Assembly (NCBI GenBank): GCA_008921705.1
Contig: VFFE01007109.1
Span: forward strand, 79,355 to 143,354
DNA: 64,000 nucleotides
Reading direction: 5' to 3'
From: Burhinus oedicnemus
Lineage: Eukaryota > Chordata > Aves > Charadriiformes > Burhinidae
Shown here: piece after piece, positions 57,301 to 64,000 of the stretch
Numbering within the stretch: the first letter of the stretch is position 1
Layout of the letters: the number at the start of each line of letters is the position of its first letter
The notes under the pieces: generated by a model
Seen by the model: the letters and a program-made list of their open reading frames with translations, nothing else
Database searches by the model: none
Told to the model about the DNA's origin: nothing
Translations under genes and position numbers: made by a program

Positions 57301-60300
57301 GTGTGCCTCAGGGCTGGGGGGTGGACTAGGCAGTCATATGAAGGTTCTTTTGATACTATTTTTAAGATGAAGGCTGGAAATGAGCTTTTTGCTAAATGAA
57401 ACCAAGTGTTTCTCATTCTTATGATTCCTAGAGCGTACTAACCATAATAATTTTGCTGGTGGATATAATCATACAAATTAGCAATGCTTTTCTGAGATCT
57501 CACCGTATTTGAAGGTAAGCTCTGCCCTTTCCCTTTTACCTGCTTAAATCCAGGACTGGAACCAAAGGCATACCAGTCTGAGGTCTGTGCAAATACAGAT
57601 CAGTAGCCAGAGCCGGTGACCGGAGGGGCACGTTAGGCTGGGTGTGTGAGCAAGCATGTGGTCGACGCTCATTACACTATGTAAGAGTGTTTTTCCCATG
57701 CTCAGCTTCTGCACAGGATATTACAAAAGTCCCTTATTTACACAGCAGGCTGAGAAAAGCTGGTGGATGTTGTCATAGCTCCAGTGAAAATAATTTTACC
57801 TCGAGCAGTCAGTAACGTTGTACTTCTGGCCAAATAGGTGCTTTGAGCAAGAGCAAAGAGGCAGTTCTCTGAGTGTGGTTGTTGCACACATCCATAGGAT
57901 CGGATCTGATGCTAACGGATGCTTTGCAAGGCTTTCTACCTCTTCCTTCCTGCAGTCCTTGCAGGGAAGAAATCCAGTGGCCAATGGAAAGTGTGGACAT
58001 ATTAAATAATATTTTTCAAGCTCCTGGGGTAGCTAGTGAGCAGCAGGAACTCTCGCAGGAACGCATGGGTGTCCAAAGCAGTCGGTCTGGGCAAGCTTAT
58101 CTTGTTGCAGCTTGGTCCTTGCATATTCAAATGAGAATTTATCCAGGTCCAGGGCCACATTTACTCCTGACATAACTCCATAGATGTCTACAACAAGTTC
58201 TGAATTAGAATTGTTGTGTCCACAGGCCAGAATTGGAGAATCGATCTGCAGATGTGATGTGTGTCTGTGTATTGTTTTGGCACTTTGTATGAACACACAC
58301 TCCCACGTAAGGCTTGGATCAGGGGAGATCCCTTACCGGGGACTCTTTACTGGGGAAACCTGTGGGAGGATTGTTAGATGCTGAGATTTCCAGTATTGTA
58401 TTAGAACTTTAAAAGAGGCATTGCTGCTGGGTGTCAAGATGAGCCAGAACAGCAACGTAACATCAGAACATCCCCGTTTTGAATGCTCTCTTGATTTGAA
58501 TCTGCAGAAGATGATTCATTGTGCGTCTCTCTGAAGGCAGCAGGAGGTAAAAGTGGAAAATTACGTTTTCTTGGCCAATTTAAGATTGTGCATGGGGAGA
58601 ACATTTGGTTGGGGTAATTCTCCTGGTCCCCGTTTCCCTGTGCTGTATGTCTGCATGGAGTTGTAGATGCATTTGCAGCTCGTAAAACTAAAGAAAGTTC
58701 CTGGAATAAGTGTTTATTTTCTTTGTGTTGATTCATGATGCTAGCAGGCAGTTTTGGACATGTTATTCCAGGTATGAGAGGGACTGTATTAGAAGGTAGT
58801 GGAACTCAGCTGAGGTTCTGTGGCTCATGCTCTTTACTTAGTCTGATTTTTGAAGGCAACATTTTGTCCTCTGCCATTAAGAGTCTGAAGTCTGTTGTTC
58901 AGCCTCTGTTTCTGTCATGTTCTTTTTTTTTTTTTTTTTTAAAAAAAAAAAGGGTTCTGCATGTTAATGTTAATGAGACAGTATTGATCTCTTAAGAAGA
59001 AAGCATTAATTTTGCATTTGCCCATCAGTCAGCTGTGTGTAGGTGGTGATAATCCCTGTTAGTCTTTGGACGTGCTTTTCAAATGTCAGTCTTTGCAATC
59101 AGTGCTATCGCACTGCCTTAGAAGCAGGTTTTTTGGAGACAACTTTACCATTTCCTTTTCTGCACCAGTTCTGGGAAATTGCATTTTGCAGCCTTGGTGG
59201 CGTCAGGCTGTCTGAGATGATCTCCCCCAGCCGTGGGGAGGTCCAGCATCTTGCCTCTTTCTCAAGAACACTGTTCCTCTGGGCTCTCTGATCAGCAGGA
59301 GTTGGTACTGCTCTTCTGGGAATACCTCCGACTGTCCTTTAACCTGCTGAAAAGGGAAAGTACCTGCCTGGTGCCCATGCAGGCGGCAGCTTTGGTGCTG
59401 TTGCTGGGCTTCAGGTGTTCAGTTGTACTCACTCATTCAAAAAACAAGTAGCTTTTGTTGTGGGAGCGTTCAAGCTCTTCCCTAAGGCTCCCTGGGAGTA
59501 GTGAAGGACTGCTGGCTTAGGCTGGGGTTAAGAGCACACAATAGTCTTGCGGTCTTTAGTTCAAGACTTAAAGGAAGTTATTTTGATTGCAAAATTTCTG
59601 GATCTAATGTTCACTTAGAGGCCTGCTGGTTTGTACTGGCATCAGGGGCTCTCCTCGGCTGTACCTGCTGGGAACAGCGCAGTGCTGTCAGTAGGGTGAG
59701 GGGAGCTACCTCAGTGCTTGCATGCTTGGAAGACCCTCCTCTGGCCCTGGAAGCTGGGGGGCTACACCTCAGATCTAGATCAACAACGGTGGTACCTAAT
59801 GAGGGTGATCTACAGCTGCCTGGGTTGGCGTTACCTATTTCCACTTGGAAGCATGTGGTTTCATCTTCTGGCCAGACCAGCTCTGCCAAAGGTTCTTGGG
59901 TAACCCTGGGGAAATTACTTCATCCGTCTGCGCCCCTGTCCCCATCTTGTGAAACCCTTTCTGTCTGTCTTTGGTCCTTAGATGAGAAAGTTTTAGTAAA
60001 AGCATCCAACTTTGTGTATCAAGAAAGGACCTGAACAGGTTCTGGAATATTTATTGTACTTGGACCTTACGTGAAGGAGGTGCAAAACGTAGTTGATCCT
60101 GTGTAGGGGCAGTTCTGCTTGTGGGGAATTGACACAGGCTTTGCACAGGGGATTTGTAGTCACAAGGCGCAGATTCTTGAGTGGTTGCGTATTTGAGGCA
60201 GAAAATAGTCTCACCACTTGCACACAAAGCTGGCTGATGCTTCCCATCATAACTCGATTTTGAGTCATGTGTGGGCAAGGTACCTCATTTTTGTCCTGAC

Positions 60301-61782
60301 GAATGTGCTCTTCTGTCTTCCTTTCCCAACCCGGCAGAGTAGAGGCTTGAAAAAAGAAAATCCTTAGAAATCTCATCTTTGGCCATGAATTACTGTGCAG
60401 GATGCTGGCAAGAATTTCCATAGTGATAGGATGTGGCTTTGCGTGGTCTACTGTCAGAGGTAACTTTTGGGGAAACACTGGCTTTTAGGTTGTCTGCTGT
60501 TGCTTCTGGCGATGGCTGTTGCAGGTGGGAAGTCACTTCTTGGGAAAGCAAAGGCAGGTGTTTTCTTGAATGTAAGTTTAACAGCAATGTGCTATCTTAG
60601 AAATGTTATGACTTGTAACTGGCCCGTGTTTCACAGGCGAACATCATATTAGATCAGCATGATCAGTCCTGTAGCTCTCTGTGTGCCAATTTTACCTTCA
60701 GGGAATGGCTGTCCTTTTTAATGATTCATTAGCTTTAACAAACTGCATCCCATGAATACAGCTGGCTGGGATGGGGGAGGGTGAGAATTGCACTGCAGCT
60801 GGGGGTGCTAGGAAAAGCTGGAGTGCCAAGGAGGAGATGGTGTGAGCTGAGTGGGGGGCTACCACCATGGGGCTCATCTGGCAGGGGACTGAGTGGGGCA
60901 GCTCCAGCCCATGGTTGGCCCGGCACTGCCATGGTGTTTGAAGGCAGTTAAGCTGCACTCTGGGGACCGGTTTGGTGTGACGACTTTGAAACACATAGCT
61001 TTAGGGGGCAGTAGCCGAGCAGGACCCTTAGGAGCTACAGGTGATGCCCCTCATCCTTCAGGCCCCCGGGGTCAGGGCTGCTTCCCAGGCTGTGGTGAGC
61101 AGGAGGACTCTACAACTACCTGAAAGGAGGTTGTAGTGAGATGGGCACTGGTTTCTTCTCTCAAGTAACCAGTGATAGGACAAGAGGAAACGGGTTCAAG
61201 TTGCGCCAGGGGAGGTTTAGGCTAGACATTAGGAAAAAATTTTTCTCTGGAAGAGTTATCAAACGTTGGAACAGGCTGCCCAGAGAGGTGGTTGAGTCAC
61301 CATCCCTGGATGTGTTTAAAAGTCATGTAGAAGTGGTGCTTAGAGACATGGTTTAGGGGCAGACCTGGTAGAGTAGGATCAATGGTTGGACTAGGTGATC
61401 TTAGAGGTCTTTTCCAACCTAAACAATTCTATGATTTTATGACTTTGCACCACAGCAGTCAATGCCTGAGGAACCCTGTAGCCAGGGCAAAGAGGAAGGT
61501 CCTGTTCACATACCAGCTCAGAGGGTCACGGGCGAGACTTATGCCCATGTTTCCCTGCTTTAATTTGCTGCCTGGGCTCCTCCCTCTGAAAGCCTCTGGA
61601 TCCTGTCCTTGTGCTGACTCCAACCCTGTTGCCTCTCAGATGTTTTATGTCCTCTGAAGGAAGGGCTTGGGTTTTATTTTACTTTATCTTTTTAATTTTC
61701 TTTGAAAGGTTAAAGTTTTTTTTTTAATGAATGTGTTTCCCCGTTGTTTCCTTCCTGCATGTTGATCTCGTACCCGCTGTAG
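54351..61782 (+). other. DTX2: DTX2 intron 4
   Basis: A 7.4-kb intron with AT-rich stretches (55,990-56,130; 57,060-57,120), a T-run followed directly by an A-run at 58921-58951, and a CR1 copy at 61135-61440. A weak CR1- or L3-like tail may lie at 57235-57350 (GGTGGACTAGGCAGTC). No exon recognised. Confidence 0.65.
61135..61440 (+). mobile_element. CR1 LINE 3' fragment, sense, in DTX2 intron 4
   Basis: Contains AACCAGTGATAGGACAAGAG, GTTTAGGCTAGACATTAGGA, CAGGCTGCCCAGAGAGGTGG, CATCCCTGGATGTGTTTAAA and GACTAGGTGATCTTAGAGGT, ending ACAATTCTATGATTTTATGA. This is a subfamily with the GTGGTGCTTAGAGACATGG segment. 5'-truncated. Confidence 0.94.
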
Positions 61783-61914
61783 GCATGACGGCTATTCTGA
61801 TGTCAGCCGCTGGACTCCCCGTGCACCTCACCTGTGTGCCGCAAGCTGCCAGCACCCATAAAGCCACTAAAAAACACAGCTCAGTTAAGGAGGGGAGGAA
61901 AGTGTCCAAGAAAG
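61783..61914 (+). CDS. DTX2: DTX2 exon 5: conserved GMTAILMSAAGLPV segment and basic linker
   Basis: A 132-nt exon from CCGCTGTAG to AAGAAAG/GTAGTT. It reads MTAILMSAAGLPVHLTCVPQ then a Lys/Ser-rich stretch ending GRKVSKK with split Gly codons. The ILMSAAGLPV motif is a Deltex family hallmark (MTSVLMSAIGLPVCL in human DTX2). Phase 1 at both ends. The total coding sequence to here is 1084 nt, about 361 residues. The RING finger and Deltex C-terminal domain should follow to the right of the window. Confidence 0.92.
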
Positions 61915-64000
61915 GTAGTTCCTGCTCAAACTCTGATATTTGCTTCCATCTCCTTCTCTTTATCTCTCTGCACTTGTTCTGCCTCCCTCCTTTCCTCTTG
62001 TCTCTTCCCCCACCCTCTTGGCTCTTCTGATTTGACTGATGATGTTCGTCCCAGCAAGGGGAGAAGCAGGGCACGTCTCCTCTGGCCTGCATGTCTCTGA
62101 CAGGCTGTAAAATAAGATGATAAAGTAGACCCTGTCCTGTGGTAGCTCTGCCTGTTTCCATTGGTCATTAAAGCTGGAGCAGCCCAGTCGTTCTCTGTGC
62201 ATGTCAGAGACTTCTGCAGCCTCCACCACGGTCCCACTGCACCCTCTTGGGGAGCCCAGGGTGTCCATGTACCAGGACCTTCTCTCGCTCATTGGTGGGA
62301 CAAGTCTGGGAGCTGAGGGACCATCAAGGAGAGCATTTAATCCGTAGGTGCTCTCAAGAGAAAGTCTGCTTGTGAGCCATGCTTGTCATGGTTGAGTCAT
62401 GAGATGAGAACGATCTTCCAGACAAGCAGGCTCCTGAGTCATACAGGGCTTTCAAGGCTGAACTGCAGAGGATTTGTTCTCTCCACCTCTGTCTGGGGTG
62501 GAAAGGAGTGGAGTGGAGCTCTCTCAGGTGGATGTACCCTGGCAGGAAGGGCTGGGTTACCCCAGCTCTCCTGCCGAGCTGAGCCACCTCCAGGGCAGGG
62601 CCTTCATTTCTCCTCTTCATATCTCACTGGCATCCCACACTCTTGCAGAGTCTGTGGGCTCCCAGTTTAGAGCCTGGGTCCCATCCGTGTGTAGCAGCCC
62701 TGAGAGTCTGTGGGGGGGTAGGTGTGACTCCAGCCTGGTGTAGCTGGAGAGGTTTTTTGCCAACCCCGGCACAGGTATCCTGAGGTGGTCAACCACCACC
62801 AAACCTAAGGTGCTTCCCCCTTCAGCTAAGTGAAGGGGGGACTAGAGGTGGGTGGTTGTTCAACATGACATGGGGATGCTTGTGTTTTAAGAAAGAGGGA
62901 AGAGCCCTGAGGTGGAGGGGAGGAGGCATCTAGCTGTCTCGGGGGTGTTGTTGGTACCAGCGTCTCTCTCCTTGGAGTCCGTGCATACAGTGAGGAGGCT
63001 TGATGTGGAAGTGAGGTCCAAACCCGTCCGAAGGAGGCAGGAAGGGTGGTAGAAGGAAAAAAGTAAAATAGAAATTAAATGCAGAGGGAGGTATCTTGCA
63101 GAAATGCATTATGGAGGGAGCTGGGAGGAGGAGATGCAAATGGCGAGAAGGAGAGAGAGAGCAAATGTCGAGTAGGATGTGTGATAGAGGGGGAGGAGAA
63201 AGCAGGGGGCGGCAGGAGAAGCAGCGAAGAACAGGAGGAGCAAAGGAAAATGGGTGGTGAAGGAGAGGAGCTGAGCGGAGGTGTGTGGCAGAGGGGCTGG
63301 ATGAGGATCTCGCTCCGCAGAGCCAGCTGGCAAGGCAGCGGGGTAACACCGGCTCCTGGCGCTTCCCTCCTGGTGCAGGCAGCATCCATGCCGAGCCCTC
63401 TGCAGCCGGGAATGAGGGCTGGGTGGCAGGAATGCCCTGGGAACATCACCGAAACAGAGCTGCGGAGAGGCCAGGTCCTCCCGCAGAGGCATTGCCTTGT
63501 CCCTGTGGCTGGAGGACCCTGAAAAACGGAGCGCCAGGCCTGCCATTGGTGTTGGTCACCTGCTGCTGGTTAACGACATGAAACTAGCTGTATTTAGAGC
63601 AGGAGGTGGCCACAAACACACAGCCCTGCTCCTCTGCAGTACAGTGACCCCGCAGTGTGGCTGGCTGCTGGCTTCTCCTCGGTGGGGTCTTGTCGGTACC
63701 CAGGTCTGCACCGCTCGCAGCATCCAGCCCCTCCCTGGCATGGAGGAGATGCGGGTGCCAGCAAGTAGGATGCTCGCAAGAGCATGATGTTACTAGGATG
63801 GTACGTATTGCGCCTTCTGAGCAGGGTGAGGAGAACAGCAACGCAGAGCATGAAATGGGGTGGGTGGTGGGCTGGGGGGGGCAAGAGAAGCACACACCGC
63901 CTTAGGTATCTGCCGGGGGAGCAGAGGGATGGCTGTAGCCATGACGGGTGTTATGCACCCCATCACCAACGCCTCTTCCTCCATGAGATGCTGGTTTCCT
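61915..64000 (+). other. DTX2: DTX2 intron 5, open at the right edge
   Basis: No sequence resembling the DTX2 RING finger (PPDEDCIICME) is found before the window ends, so the gene is partial. 63060-63270 is purine-rich on the plus strand and includes an ATGCAAAT octamer at 63134-63141. Nothing else recognised. Confidence 0.65.

Noticed and set aside
1..64000. CRISPR arrays, bacterial operons, tRNA or rRNA genes
   Set aside because: The DNA is vertebrate; tandem repeats lack CRISPR spacer structure and no cloverleaf or rRNA-like sequence was noticed. Small RNA genes cannot be excluded by eye.

Overview
This window is vertebrate nuclear DNA, almost certainly avian. The evidence is: genes split into small exons with GT-AG introns, several truncated CR1 LINE copies with the bird-type 3' end (a short ATTCTATGAT-like tail), many GC-rich minisatellites, and short, GC-rich gene spacing typical of a microchromosome. 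From memory, the gene pair found here lies in the human 7q11.23 block (YWHAG-SSC4D-ZP3-DTX2-UPK3B), which corresponds to chicken chromosome 19. The species cannot be named from the sequence.

Layout. 1-6990 is GC-rich DNA with no recognisable gene, containing minisatellites and a few promoter-like motifs. 6992-19249 (minus strand) holds a complete SSC4D gene: ten coding exons encode a secreted protein with a signal peptide and four group B scavenger receptor cysteine-rich (SRCR) domains. All internal introns are phase 1, and the exons sum to 1647 nt (548 codons plus stop). 19250-25860 is spacer. 25863-26254 (plus strand) looks like the last exon of a small gene: a 66-residue single-pass membrane protein with an acidic tail and a nearby AATAAA; I do not recognise it. 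26400-33221 is spacer rich in CR1 fragments and ends in a CA-rich satellite, split by a CR1 insertion, that runs into a 20-N assembly gap.

33242-64000 (plus strand) is the 5' part of DTX2 (Deltex-2, an E3 ubiquitin ligase of the Notch pathway). It comprises a CpG-island promoter and non-coding first exon, then four coding exons: 38612-38918 (WWE1), 43721-44306 (WWE2 and linker), 54292-54350 and 61783-61914. The RING and Deltex C-terminal domains must lie beyond the right edge.

SSC4D and DTX2 have no known joint function; they are neighbours by conserved synteny. ZP3, which separates them in mammals, is not seen here. The most interesting items are the unrecognised small membrane-protein exon, a stop-free 741-nt SSC4D intron (a multiple of three) built of a minisatellite, and a signal peptide whose leucine core is encoded by a CTC microsatellite.
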